Source of the DNA: Hyalella azteca
Lineage: Eukaryota; Arthropoda; Malacostraca; Amphipoda; Hyalellidae
Reading direction: 5' to 3'
DNA: 64,000 bases
Assembly (NCBI RefSeq): GCF_000764305.2
Contig: NW_025944504.1
Span: 1 to 64,000, forward strand
Position numbers and translations under genes: made by a program. The notes under the pieces are model-generated. The model was not told the DNA's origin. It saw only the letters and a program-made list of their open reading frames with translations, and searched no databases. Numbering within the stretch: the first letter of the stretch is position 1; the number at the start of each line of letters is the position of its first letter. Below are positions 25,036 through 37,149 of this stretch, one piece after another.

Positions 25036-25511
25036 ATTCTTTGGTGGAGTGTTGCAACTTTTCATTGTAATGACGGTTGTAATGATGACGTCTCATCATG
25101 AAGTGAATCATGCAGCATTAACATCATCTCACCATCCCTTGATTCCTTCATCTCTTAATCCTTTCATCCCATCATCTTGTCATACTTTCATCCCATCATC
25201 TATATATTTTTAGCGTGTGTCGTCATTGTTTACAATTAATATGCTAATACTGAATAGCATGTGCCCTATAAAATTATTGTAGTTAATATAGTGAATAGTA
25301 CGTGTCATTACCGATACAATCATAGTATATATTAAAGTGATTTGTACCTATCAATACTGAATACGTTAATTGTATTTATTATAGTGACTTTTGCATGTAA
25401 TTACTCGATACAATTTTTTGTTTATTATACAGAAAAGCATATACCATTATCTGATACAATAATTGTATTTATTACCGTGAATAGTAGGCATCATTATCCG
25501 ATAATAACATT

Positions 25512-25712
25512 TTATTTATTATACTGAATAGTAGGCATCATTATCCGATAAAATTAAAGTGTTTATTATACTGAATAGTAGGTATCATTATCCGATGAAA
25601 TTAAAGTGTTTATTATACTGAATAGTAGGTATCGTTATCCGATGAAATTAAAGTGTTTATTATACTGAATAGTAGGTATCGTTATCCGATGAAATTAAAG
25701 TGTTTATTATGA
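25512..25712. repeat. 47-bp tandem repeat carrying minus-strand AATAAA
   Basis: About four copies of a 47-bp unit starting GTTTATTATACTGAATAG. Each has TTTATT on the plus strand, that is AATAAA on the minus strand. The array lies directly downstream of the lipocalin stop codon, so its first copies could act as polyadenylation signals. Confidence 0.9.
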
Positions 25713-25731
25713 TTGTCGGACACAACAGAAT

Positions 25732-25839
25732 TTATTCAAGTGAAGGCAGGTCTGCGTAGACGCAGTCGCCGCCCTGCGTCGTGGGCTGGAACTTGGTGAT
25801 GTCGATGCCGTTGTCGGTGAACACTTGCAGAGCATCGTT
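25732..25839 (-). CDS. Lipocalin last exon
   Basis: Acceptor GAACAG, 35 codons and TAA. It encodes NDALQVFTDNGIDITKF, then QPTTQGGDCVYADLPSLE. The C-terminal cysteine is typical of ApoD-like lipocalins. AATAAA overlaps the stop codon (GAATAAATT). Confidence 0.8.
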   Translation of the reverse strand, partial: NDALQVFTDNGIDITKFQPTTQGGDCVYADLPSLE

Positions 25840-27503
25840 CTGTTCATAAATTATTATATCATATTGTGCACGATATTTAATTTTTCGAATTATTTGAAAG
25901 ATTAATAGAATCTAGTCAATATTTTCATTGGAAAAGCATATTTTTTGCAAATTTCAAATTTTCCCATGTATGATGCAGCTGCTATTGCACTGCAGGTCGT
26001 GCAGCTGTTATAACTACTATCCCAACACCCCCACCCCCTGTCTCTTATACNTTTCCTAATCATTATGCTTTCTATACAGTTTAATTATGATATTTCGTAA
26101 TAGTTATGCTTTCTTTGCAGTTTGATTAATATCTTTCGCCATTATTATGCTTTTTTTGCAAATTAATTACAATTTTTCGTTATTATTATGTTTTCTTTAC
26201 AAAATAACCACAATATTTTATAATTATGCGTATAAAACTGTGTAATAACAATATTTTGTAATCAATATGCTTACTCCACTATATATCTTATTGACTATCG
26301 GCAGATTTCATTAGGCGTTACTCACTTCGCTGTGTATTTTATTAAATTTTATTTTAATTAAGCACACACAACTTTGTTACCATTCAAAGATTTACCCACA
26401 GAGGTATCCGTAGTCGCCGGTGACACATTCCAGGCCGGCTGCATGTGTCGGGAAACGTCTGTTCTCGTACCACCGGCCGAGATACTGCGTGTAAACTTGG
26501 TGTTAATGGGTGTATTATTTGATGTATTGTATCGGGGTTATATCAAGTTAACTCAATTTGAATATATAGCAGAGAATAAATTTTATACTCGAATTCGTAG
26601 CTCTGGTAAACTACTGTCAACACCCAAACAAAATTTGGGTTCCACCTAGGCTTGTGCTCAGGAGTCGCTACACTCGGCACAGATATTTTCTGGTCCTGCT
26701 TGGCCATCCGATCGAATTCAGCTTCTGGTTAGACTCTTCTTTCCGACTCTATAGTGCCTTGTGGGTATATGACCCCTATAACACAATTTAGAGTCCCACA
26801 GCTTCTGGTAATCCAAATTAGAAGCTGCGGCGACTGTAAATTTTCACTGGGATGAGGGTTGACCGAAGCCTGGTCATACCGAGCATCCCTTATATGATGC
26901 ACACTTATATTGCTTGCACATCACTTATATGATGGCTTTTAACTTGTACAGTGAATATTTGTAGATTATTATTAATATATTAGCATTGAAATCAGAGTAA
27001 CACGCGCGACGACAGTAAAAATTTAAAGCAAGCTTTGATCTTTTACTGCTACCCATACCACGATGCCGGGACCTAGTGAGACAACTGTGATGTAGCAGAA
27101 GATAGGGAGCAGTGATGTAATAAGTCAAGAGTTTACAGTGGTGTTATAAGTAATAAAGCAACCATGATGAAATGTGTAGTGCATAATTAGTTGTGTTGTG
27201 CATTTATATTTATTTCAAATTCGTTCAATAAGATTTACATTTCGGTAAATTTTCGAATGGCGTTTAAATTGTATCCACTATATCTCCCTCTAGTATCCGA
27301 TGATCATTGGACGTGTGATTACATGTTAGAATCATTCGACATTTTTAAATGCCCTTGCATAAATAATTAATGTATTAAATCAAAATCTTTCACTCACGGG
27401 CTCCACTTCGAAGGTCTGCATATTAGTGAAGTCGGGGCACAGACCGAGCTCAATGTCTGCCAAGGCTATGTTCACCAACAGCAGAAGCAGCAGCGAAAAC
27501 CGA
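25732..27503 (-). CDS. Apolipoprotein-D-like lipocalin, incomplete because of assembly join
   Basis: Minus-strand exons at 27503-27398, 26484-26396 and 25839-25732. The first encodes a leucine-rich signal peptide (FSLLLLLLLVNIALA), then LGLCPDFTNMQTFEVEP; the second YLGRWYENRRF, ECVTGDYGYLC; the last ALQVFTDNGIDITKF and GGDC, ending PSLE-stop. GxW (here GRWYE) is the lipocalin signature, and the flanking Cys pattern with the C-terminal NGID motif fits the ApoD/Lazarillo group, which carries small hydrophobic ligands in extracellular fluid. The second exon ends in phase 2 while the last begins in phase 0, so at least one exon is missing; the single N at 26051 lies exactly there. The exon with the ATG was also not found. 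Confidence 0.8.
26038..26051. other. Likely Nextera adapter remnant at a contig join
   Basis: CTGTCTCTTATAC followed by a single N is identical to the start of the Tn5/Nextera mosaic-end adapter. It marks an artificial contig end rather than biology, and lies where lipocalin exons are missing. Confidence 0.85.
26055..26275. repeat. Degenerate ~47-bp tandem repeat
   Basis: About four to five diverged units built on TTATGCTTTCTTTGCAGTTT and TTAATATTTCGT, beginning immediately after the N. Confidence 0.65.
26396..26484 (-). CDS. Lipocalin exon: GRWYE motif
   Basis: Acceptor ACGCAG, donor TGTGG followed by GTAAAT. It encodes YLGRWYENRRFPTHAAG, then LECVTGDYGYLCG. The GxW lipocalin signature sits at residues 3-5 of the exon. 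Phase 0 entry matches the preceding exon. Confidence 0.85.
27398..27503 (-). CDS. Lipocalin exon: signal peptide and N-terminus
   Basis: Acceptor TATACAG, donor CCC followed by GTGAGT. One base completes an upstream codon; the exon then reads RFSLLLLLLLVNIALADIEL and GLCPDFTNMQTFEVEP. The initiating ATG must lie on an upstream short exon. Confidence 0.8.
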
Positions 27504-28310
27504 CTGTATAGGGATATGTTATATGAAGAATATTGAGATATATTTCAGCCTACATTATCATTTAGCTGCAAATATTGCTCGCTCGTTCAGAAAAATAATA
27601 GTTTATATTGTCCATATTGTGATACTCTTTTTCTTGACTCACAGCCCGAGCAGAGACTGTATATTTAGCACTGATACGCTCTTTTGCCGGGCCAAACTTG
27701 GTGAGCATGGCCTGCACAAGGGCTAAAAACGTGTCGCTATTTGGATAAAGTTTTTTTTTGTGGCTGCGTTATTTTTTGGTTTTGTTGCGAAAACCAAAAA
27801 AAAAACCTTTTTCATCTTGCGACTGTACGTGCTCTTAGAATTGCACCTGGGTTATTTGAGAGACCATCTGACCTAGTCAGATCTGTGAACCTCAGCCATG
27901 ATCAATTCTTCTGTCATAGCTACGAAAGGATGATTCACAAAAAGGGACTTAGGTGGGTCAAATTAATATTACGAAAATATCATAAAATACATATAATGAT
28001 CGAAACCCCTAATATAAAAGAGCAATCGTACAAGATATAAAACGGCTTGATTGAACCTTGAAAATCAGAGTCGAGACGAGTTAATACTTCAAATCGACAC
28101 GTAAAGTTTAAAAGAAGACGATATAAAATATGGGTGGCTGCATGTCATCGATCTCCCCTATTTTGATTCCTTAAATATCGCAATACAAAAAAATTTAAAC
28201 TTTCATTCGAACTTGGGAGATTATGATATTTTATTATAAATATAATTTCATGCTCTATATATTATGTACGTGACATTATTGCTAAGGCGGGTATGACCTT
28301 ACACAGTACG

Positions 28311-28411
28311 TATTTGCAGTCATTACTCTTACTTGCAGTCATTACTCTTACTTGCAGTCATTACTCTTACTTGCAGTCATTACTCTTACTTGCAGCCATT
28401 ACTCTTACTTC
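28311..28411. repeat. 19-bp tandem repeat containing splice-donor copies
   Basis: Five copies of ACTTGCAGTCATTACTCTT. On the minus strand each unit reads CAA followed by GTAAGAG, a splice-donor consensus. The rightmost unit abuts the donor of the candidate exon at 28409-28483. Confidence 0.9.
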
Positions 28412-28483
28412 ATTTTGAAGAACAATGCTGTAAGCTTCCCCGTATCTGTTAGTCGTCAGGCGGCTAGCGATGCATTGGTTATC
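28409..28483 (-). CDS. Candidate internal exon, gene unknown
   Basis: A 75-nt exon with acceptor AAGCTGCAG and donor GAA followed by GTAAGA, phase 0 at both ends. It reads DNQCIASRLTTNRYGEA and YSIVLQNE without stops. The style (cysteine followed by short strands) would suit a lipocalin strand pair, and the nearby lipocalin makes a paralogue possible, but the phase does not fit the lipocalin exon at 27503. Not assigned. Confidence 0.35.
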
Positions 28484-28559
28484 CTGCAGCTTGAAGCCTT
28501 GAACGCGTCTTCGTTAACATCTGCTGTTCTCACGCCTCACGCGGCGACAGCGTGATGTG

Positions 28560-31500
28560 TAAATATCAAGGGCTGCTATGTAATGCAAAATTACGTATTT
28601 TAATTGTGCAACGTTGCAAATTAACCAGCGAAATGAAAAACTTTTTGTGGAATGGTAGAAATAATTGAATCGATGGTACCTACCATGTAAATGAAATTTT
28701 CTTTTACTTATTTAGTCGTTAAAGGGAGAATAGAACGCTGTTGTCCAGGTATCATTGCAGCATATCAGAATGTTGCGTAATACCTTCTTAATCTTGCTCA
28801 TATTTTACTGATAAAATTTTTATTGCATCACATTTTCTAGCTAAAAACATCACGCTAGGTATACAGAACTATGTTTTTTACTTGAATATCTGCAACACAA
28901 ATCTCTTTTGCATGTGGGAAGAGTAAAGTCATATTTTAATGTTATTAATAAAAATTTCAAATAATGATGTTAATTTATTTGTGAATATTTACATTTACTA
29001 ACACAAATTTTTCGTTTTAGACGTGGAGTCAGTAATGTAGACATTCTATTTATCTCAGAACTTTAATTATACAATGTTTTGTGTTTTAATGGTTGGTTGA
29101 AAAATCAATCGTTTTCCGAAAAATATCCAAGCTAATTAGTAATGTCCAGCTCGGAGTGTTGCCCATCCCAATGTTGAGTGGATTGAATAGATTGAATCGT
29201 TCTAAATTAGAGCGACTCAGGTGTGAAATAATTAATGATTAGTCTCGGAGATTGCGACGAAAATGTTATAAAATCATAAAGAATTTTTCAGAAGCGTGAT
29301 GACGGTAAAGCTTACACGGGAGAACCGAGTCGTTTACACAATCAATGGCTTTTGCAAGTCAAAGGAAAATGCGACTGTGCAATTTTCTTGCAACGGGAAG
29401 CCCTCTATAGTCAAGAGTAGGGCTCATTAAATGATAACAAATTTCTCGTTTGTGGCTCTGATGTATCTTTATGTCCGCTGTAGTCAAAATGCTATCTAAT
29501 TTATTTATGCTTCTAAATAAAATTAGATTATGCTCCTAATTCACTATATTAATGTTATAATTGTTTGTTATAAGTTTTTATTGATAAAAATAAATTATAC
29601 CTTCAAAATAAAAATTGATACGAATATAGCTAAGAAATTCAAATTCTGTAATTTTTGGCAGTATGGCAACTTATTCTATGTAACAATTCGTTTAGTATGT
29701 ACCATATATTGAATCTATACCATAATAGATCCGTGTGTTATCTGTGGATTGTTGAAATTGAATTTTAGAAAATAATTTTGTACATCGCTATAAATCTGGT
29801 TTCATTCAGCTCGTATGTATGTATAAATAAATGCATTCGATGTGGAACTTGTGTCGGCCAAACGGAGCACCATCTCGAGAAAAACATCTTATTAGGCTTA
29901 CTTCAACCGTTGGTGCATTACACACAATTTTGAAATAAACCTCAGAAAAATTCAATTTCATTACATTGATCTTTATATACTATATAATTATATACTTCAA
30001 CGCGATGTGCCTGATGGATTAGTATACTTAATAATTTTCATTCATTACAGGATACATAATTCGATCCTGACCTACATATACGAATAAAAAGGCATAGACT
30101 TTGATATTGAATTTTCGACTGCGCAATTAAACGAACTATACCAAATAATTTTGACCTTATAATTAAACGGACGATACAAATAATTTTCTACTGCATAATT
30201 AAACAGACTATACAAATGATTTTCTATTGTATAATTAAGCGGACCATACCAAGTAATTTTCGACTGTGTAATTAAACGAACTATTTAGATATGTCATGGT
30301 ATTTTGTTTATGGAAGCTAGTTTTGTTAATTAGTTCAATTATCGCAGATTGAACATCAATATTACCAAAAATGGGAAAAATGTATGCAGAACTTTATGAG
30401 CATCATTCATGCATTATTGTCCGAAACTCATCTGATATTTTTCGATCCTACAGTACGAATGTGGATTTACAGCTGTTGATATAAATCCATTATTATAAAT
30501 TTTTAAAATTAATAATGTCGAATATTTGACATGAAATTCTGTTGCGATAAAATTTATAACAAATGACTTGTTAAAATAAGTTGGAGACATTCATGTCTAA
30601 ATAAAGTGCATGCCAGAAGCCTGTTGAAATGTTTTTCACGTTAGCTTTTTAATCTGTGTATAAATGCCTAATACGAAAGATTTTTATTTTTACTTGCCTT
30701 ATAGCATGACTTTTAAAGTGAAATAATCGCTACTAACCTTTCTGTTCTGATAATGATCTTAATAAACTAATCATCTCCTAAATTTTTGTTGACTTGCAAT
30801 ATTATATGTAATTCTGTTGAAAATAATTTTATCATAGCTCGTTTTTTTGGCAATATTTGTCACAATTTTCCAACGGGAAAGACGCCAGGCGTTCGTTTTA
30901 ACTGAATTGTAAGACTTTAGAGGTTCGCTTTGGGTTTGTATTATCACTGAACGTCCCAAGACCAAGTTTGTTGTATCCGACTGCGGGACTTGACTGAGTA
31001 GGTTACGTTATTATTTTGATATGATTTATTGCATTTCTTTCCTCCATCTCTCTTTTATAGAGGGCTGATGCATCATTGAGCTTTGTTAAACTTGTCAAAT
31101 ATTTATTGAGCTATTTTCCCATACGTGTGTGTTTCCTAAAGATTAATCGCATACCTCAATATTAATGTCGCAGTAGAGTTGCCCGGCGTGACCGGGCCGA
31201 GCTATCAAACAGTCAGGGCCGAATTTTCGGCGGTTTTGTTAGTCAGAATAAATGGTTTTATGGCGCAGGACCAAAGTATTGAAGGTTGTGGTACTGCAAG
31301 CATCGAAGTTTCTTTCATTTTCGTTCAGTAAGCTTGCTGATAAGCATACGGCAGCAATTTATTTTATAGCTTCTTGTAGAAAAAGGATTAAAGTTGATGA
31401 AGTTAATAAAAAATTATTTCATAGCATGTAGCTGCTTTTCAGGAGCTATAGTAGAACTACAATGTAATGTCATACTAGCGTATTTAGACTGGATGCTAGC

Positions 31501-32600
31501 GAACATTCATATTAGGTCTAACGAACTTTATCATGCAGCATCCATAATGGCACCTCCACAATATGGATATTGGACACATTCAATCGCACTGATTATTTCT
31601 TTCGTCATCCATTTATTGAATATAATGAAAGAATTTTACATGAAAAATGTTATTAATTAACTGAGTTTCATTGGGAGGATCCGAATGTGAGAGCATGGAA
31701 TAAACTAAAAATGACTTTACGAAAAATGAATTATGACAATTATTATCGAAGAAATATCCATACATTTAGCTTTTTTATTTTTTTTAATCACTCCGTTGAT
31801 TTTTTAAGATGGATCACGTTTGAGTTGACGTTGAACATATAAGGCAGACATTTTCACGAATTTTTTTTCTTGCTCATTTTTTGTCATTTTGCATTAAAAC
31901 TGGGGTGACAGGTTACAATGATGCACGAAGAATGCAACGAACGGAGGAATATGAAGCGTTAATGGCCATTGTGGCAGGTTTTAATGAAGCTTAAACGATC
32001 ATTTATTGAAGTTCGATATCGCGTCGAATGTAACATGGCCACCGAGACTGAAAGGAACCTTCGAACGACAGCCGTTCAAAATGGCTTCAATTATTCGACC
32101 TTTCCAAACTTGAAGGTTTCTATTCCGATGCGAATATTTTTTACTAGACTGACCTCGAATGAGAAAGAAAAGATTGAATGGCTTCGAACTTTTCAGGGCG
32201 ATTTGAGTGGCTAGAAGTTAAATGAGATTTTACGCACCTGAGAAACGGTCATGACATAAAGGCCTTCGATAATCGAGCCATCGGCTCCAAGATTTTTCTT
32301 ATATCTCATTTGATTTTGGAATGAGCTGGGGCGAATGGAAACGCGAGAAGCCTGTCGGTAAAATCGAAGCTTCACGTGAGGATTGTTCGGGTGAATCGAA
32401 TGAAATTTTGGCTCGCACCCAATGAAGTTTTTATGGAAAGGTTATTAATTAATATTATATATTTATCATTTATTATATTTTGAAGGTAGGCATGGTAATA
32501 TGGATTCTCTGATTGGTTTCCTGTCGTGAATATGTATTCAAATTTCGTGCTTTCGTTTGTACTAATCAGAATTATTTTTCATGTAAAATTTTTCTTGTAT
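28560..32600. other. AT-rich gene-poor interval
   Basis: No recognisable exon on either strand. 29440-29550 is related to the 537-bp duplication at 32.6-33.7 kb (shares GCTTCTAAATAAA and CTAATTCACTA). A degenerate repeat lies at 30110-30288. Confidence 0.5.
30110..30288. repeat. Degenerate ~45-bp tandem repeat
   Basis: About four to five units built on AATTTTCGACTGCGCAATTA and AACGAACTATACCAAAT, with many substitutions. Confidence 0.65.
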
Positions 32601-32622
32601 TTTTCATGATTGACCGTAATTT

Positions 32623-33693
32623 GCTATGCGTTCATCATCTTGATAAAGTTTATACATATTTTATTTTATTAATTATGAATGCTAAACCTATTTATCCTAC
32701 ATCACCTTTGCGTGACTATAAGGGTGAAAGGAATGGCCTAATATTTCGTAACTACAGTAGTTCTATGGGCTTTTGCTTCATGTTCGTTGTAGTCTAAACG
32801 CTATCAAATTTATTTAGGCTTCTAAATAAATTATATTATGCTTCTAATTCACTAAATAAATGACCAGAGTTGTGCAGAAGAGATCGACTGAGCGGTAAAC
32901 GGAGTAGATGAATACTGAAGAGTCAAGAGCTTGTTTTGATTTATCATGGTTGAATTACCACATAAAATTAATTAAGGGACAACGAACAGAATAATTCTTG
33001 ATAATTTATTATAAGATTTAAAAGTTTATTTCAAGATATAAATTAAACTCAAGATGAACGATAGCAGAATTTGGTTCGGCAGTAGAAAATTTTAAAATAA
33101 TGAAGGGACCAGAGGGACCACCCTGATTTCATGCGAGGTGCCTATGATTTAAAAAATAACTATGCGTTCATCATCTTGATAAAGTTTATACATATTTTAT
33201 TTTATTAATTATGAATGCTAAACCTATTTATCCTACATCACCTTTGCGTGACTAAGGGAGAAAGGAATGGCCTAATATTTCGTAACTACAGTAGTTCTAT
33301 GGGCTTCAGCTTCATGTTCGCTGTAGTCTAAATGCTATCAAATTTATTTAGGCTTCTAAATAAATTATATTATGCTTCTAATTCACTAAATTAATGACCA
33401 GAGTTGTGCAGAAGAGATCGACTGAGCGGTAAACGGAGTAGATGAATACTGAATAGTCAAGAGCTTGTTTTGATTTATCATGGTTGAATTACCACATAAA
33501 ATTAATTAAGGGACAACGAACAGAATAATTCTTGATAATTTATTATAAGATTTAAAAGTTTATTTCAAGATATAAATTAAACTCAAGATGAACGATAGCA
33601 GAATTTGGTTCGGCAGTAGAAAATTTTAAAATAATGAAGGGACCAGAGGGACCACCCTGATTTCATGCGAGGTGCCTATGATTTAAAAAATAT
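32623..33693. repeat. 537-bp tandem duplication
   Basis: Copy 1 at 32623-33159 and copy 2 at 33160-33693 start CTATGCGTTCATCATCTTG and end GATTTAAAAAATA, nearly identical. Substitutions are few, so the duplication is recent (or an assembly duplicate). A shorter, older relative is at 29440-29550. Confidence 0.9.
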
Positions 33694-33699
33694 TAAGTA

Positions 33700-34790
33700 A
33701 CAAATCATGCTCCTTAACCCACAGAAATAAAAATTTCGTAAACGTTTCGGATAGTTACTTATCTCGTTTTAAGTACGACCGACTTATTTCTAACGTGAAC
33801 TCCCATTTTAGGAAACTTTCCTTAATAATTGACTAAAATGTTTAAAAAAATACTCCAGAGCGAACATTTGAAAACGTTCAGCAATTCCTGCTAGTGTTTA
33901 TATAGCGACAATAATAAGCTGCTTGCTGGACCAGGCGCTAGTCTCCAGTTCTCATTCGCGTCTGCTTAGCACAATGGCTTGAACAGGAGGCGTTATGCGT
34001 GGGAATGCGCGCATTATGCTTGAAGCCAGCATTTATTTTTCATTAAATTAAACTCTCTGGCGCCATTTTGCGACGACGTCCTTACTAAGCATTTAGCCCT
34101 GACACTGCCAATAATATTATTGTCGTGCTGCTTAGGCAGTGTATTGGTAGAATATTATTAAACCAATAATATTAGGTCGTGCTGCTTCTCAAGGGCTAAT
34201 GTCACGGGAATTTTTCACGCAATTCACGGTCGCAATAGAACCAAGTGTTTTCTTGGGTCCCGTACTTTCATTGTCCTTGTAAAATTGTCCTTATTTTCAT
34301 TGTCCCTGAATATTTGTTAGTCGATGGTGTCCGTCGGAAATTCGAATTTGGTAGTAGAAACTGATATTTTATTATTATTTGAAAACTCAGATAGCTTACA
34401 TCCTGGAATGGCTAACTTATTTATTGGTTATTATTTATTTTGAAGGAAATGCGAAAGGTCCCACTTTTGTATTATATGAAGGGTAAGTTAAACCCTTAAC
34501 TATTCGTAGTGCTGGTAACTTATATCTTGGAAATCGTTTTGTCACTCTCATGACTGGAAGTATTTGCTGGTAAAAATTCAAAAGACAAAATTACACGAAT
34601 TATATTTGAAATTATAGGTGCATGAATTTTAAACTTTTTTATATTTCTTACAAAATAAATACTAGCGACCATATTTATGCACTGGAAAATATGTGAGAAA
34701 AACGTATTGGATTGTGAACAGCACTTAAGCTTTATAGAACTCGACCTAAAATTTAGGGCACAAGACTCAACTATTCTGTCTGAAGTTGGG
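33700..34790. other. Intergenic, no gene seen
   Basis: A CCAATAATATTA plus GTCGTGCTGCTT segment is repeated at about 34108 and 34160. No coding region recognised. Confidence 0.45.
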
Positions 34791-34794
34791 TTTT

Positions 34795-35430
34795 TTGGTT
34801 GAACTGGAAAAGTTGTTATTTATTAAGTTGAATAAGAAAAGTTGTTATTTATTAGGTTGTAAAAGAAAAGTTTGGTTATTTATTAGGTTGAATAGGAAAA
34901 GCTGGGTTATTTATTAGGTTGAACAAGAAAAGTTGGGTTAAATATTGGGTTGAACAAGAAAAGTTGGGTTATACATCAGGATGAACAAGAAAAGTTGGGT
35001 TATATATCAGGATGAACAAGAAAAGTTGGGTTAAATATTGGGTTGAACAAGAAAAGCTGGGTTATTTATTAGGTTGAACAAGAAAAGTTGGGTTATATGT
35101 TAGGTTGAACATTAAAATTTGGGTTATTTATTAGATTAAACAAGAAAAATTGGGTTATATATCAGGATGAACAAGAAAAGTTGGGGTATTTATTAGGTTG
35201 CACAAAAAAAGTTGGGATATATGTTAGGATATACAAGAAAAGTTTGGTTATACGTTAGGTTGAACAAGAAAAGTAGGATTATTTTTTAGGTTGAACAAAT
35301 AAAGTAAGCTTATATATCAGGTTGAACAAGGAAAGTTGGGGTATTTATTAGGTTGAACAAGAAAAGTCTGATTATTTTTTAGGTTAAACAAGAAAAGTAA
35401 GGTTATATATTTGGTTGAACAAGAAAAGTT
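34795..35430. repeat. 31-bp minisatellite
   Basis: Around nineteen degenerate units built on GGTTGAACAAGAAAAGTTGG and GTTATTTATTA. Units differ by substitutions and small indels. Confidence 0.9.
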
Positions 35431-35439
35431 GGGTTGAAG

Positions 35440-36730
35440 AAGTCAAGTCTCAGTTTCTTGAACCTCTACTATACGGCGTCAGAATCGGATTGATGTATAC
35501 TGATATCTATTACTTATTCAAATCAGATCAGCAAGGTCAATAATTGCAAACCCTTGATGAAATGGTTATATTTTTGACAAAATTCTCCCTTGAAGTGACC
35601 TTCTGCAACTGAAAGAAATATGCATAATCGTATCAGTTATTATTAGAACAGAAAAGGCGTATTAAATACAGACAATACATCGATTTTTTTTCACTCGTTG
35701 AAAAGTCACGCATTATTAATAACGACGTATCTTTATAAGTGAGGAGGAAAATCTTACACCATAATTTTATTAGTAATATTGTCGTTGATTTAAGCAAAAG
35801 TGTGTGGCTACTCCAAGTTGAAGAATAAATCTGCAAGCTCTATATATAAGTGTGCAAGCAATGGGTGGATCTTGATAACTATGATGATTTATATTATTAT
35901 TACTATTGTGGTTAAGTTCACGTAATCTTGATTTATATTTGTTTAATACTCCCGTAGAATAATGCAATTAAAGAGGAACCATAATAGTTTGATACGCATT
36001 TTCAAGCAAGTCTTTTGATTTTGAGAGTAAATAGTGTTTGAAACCAGTTCTATTAACAGAGAAATGATAATTATCAATAAAAACATAGTATGCTAATAAT
36101 GAATTATCAATAAAAACATAGTATGTTACTCCACTTAATATAAACTTAAGGAACACGTCAATGTAATATTGAACTATGCAAGGACTTGGAGGAATTTCGA
36201 ACTCTGCTATGTTCAGGAAGTTTGGATAGACAACAATCTGGTCTAACAGCAGAGAACCTACACGATACGACATTGGTGACATTTTGCTAAAACCACAAAA
36301 GTCGTCGCTGCATCCAAATCAGAAAAAAGAATTTTCTACAGATATAGAAAAATATACAATCATTTTAGCCGATAAACATAGACGTATTTTTCTCGAGTGC
36401 GATTGATGGTTCTGGGGCTGGGATGAATTGTTACCTGCAGCTGGAATTAAAGAATGTTTTGTTTTTGAAAATTGCGAAATATTCCGTGCTGAGAAAAAGC
36501 TTCTCATAAACCTTTTTTTATATTTAAATACGTTAATATATGGTATTAATTAAGATAAACACTCGAGTATGTGTCGACATGAGCTTAGAAGTCGAAACTG
36601 CGAAGATGTATCAACAAGATAAGACCGCGATGTTCGTTTCATTACATGTTTTTTGAATTACGAATTTTTAATTTTCTTTGTGATTCCTGCAATAATTTCG
36701 AACGCGGCAGTTTGTCTATCTGGAGAAATT
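35440..36730. other. Intergenic, no gene seen
   Basis: A 40-bp direct duplication (TTATCAATAAAAACATAGTA) occurs at about 36068-36127. No exon recognised. Confidence 0.45.
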
Positions 36731-36735
36731 TAGTA

Positions 36736-36825
36736 TCAGTCACCCTTACAGCACCACTCACCCGTAGCACCACTCACCCGTACAGCACCACTCACCCGTA
36801 GCACCACTCACCCGTACAGCACAAG
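36736..36825. repeat. CACTCACCCGTA tandem repeat
   Basis: Five units of CACCACTCACCCGTA with or without CAG, adjoining the end of the LINE fragment on its 3' side. Confidence 0.9.
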
Positions 36826-37145
36826 AGAAAAAATTTTGTCGCGTGGAGAAGTTGCAGCGCAATTTTTTTAGCTTATAGCCGTGGCCCCTGGTGTTGGTTC
36901 TTGTTTCAAATTCTAGTAACCCTTCAGGGACCTTGTATAGACCATGAGTATACTTGTATACTTCAATGAGCTCCCCACGCAGACGTCGATAACTGAGGCT
37001 TGGAAGCTTCATAATCTTCAATCTTTCTTCATAGGACTTGCCCTTCAAGCCTGGAATTATCCTTGTTGCACGTCTTTGAACATTCTCTATTAAATTTCTG
37101 TCCTTTTCAAATCTCGGTGACCACACAACGTTTCCAAACTCTAGA
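36826..37145 (-). pseudogene. CR1-like LINE RT C-terminal fragment
   Basis: The minus strand reads WSPRFEKDRNLIENVQRRAT, RIIPGLKGKSYEERL, LPSLSYRRLRGELIEVYKY and TRGHGYKLKKLRCNFSTRQN. These are the conserved C-terminal RT segments of CR1-type LINEs. Only this part survives, and the open frame then runs into the CACTCACCCGTA repeat. Confidence 0.8.
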
Positions 37146-37149
37146 CTCG

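Noticed and set aside
27398..28483. Joining the 28.4 kb exon to the lipocalin as its upstream exon
   Set aside because: It ends in phase 0 while the lipocalin exon at 27503 needs two bases from upstream, and the lipocalin signal peptide starts in the latter.
34795..35430. CRISPR-like array
   Set aside because: Units are contiguous and degenerate with no unique spacers, and the genome is animal.
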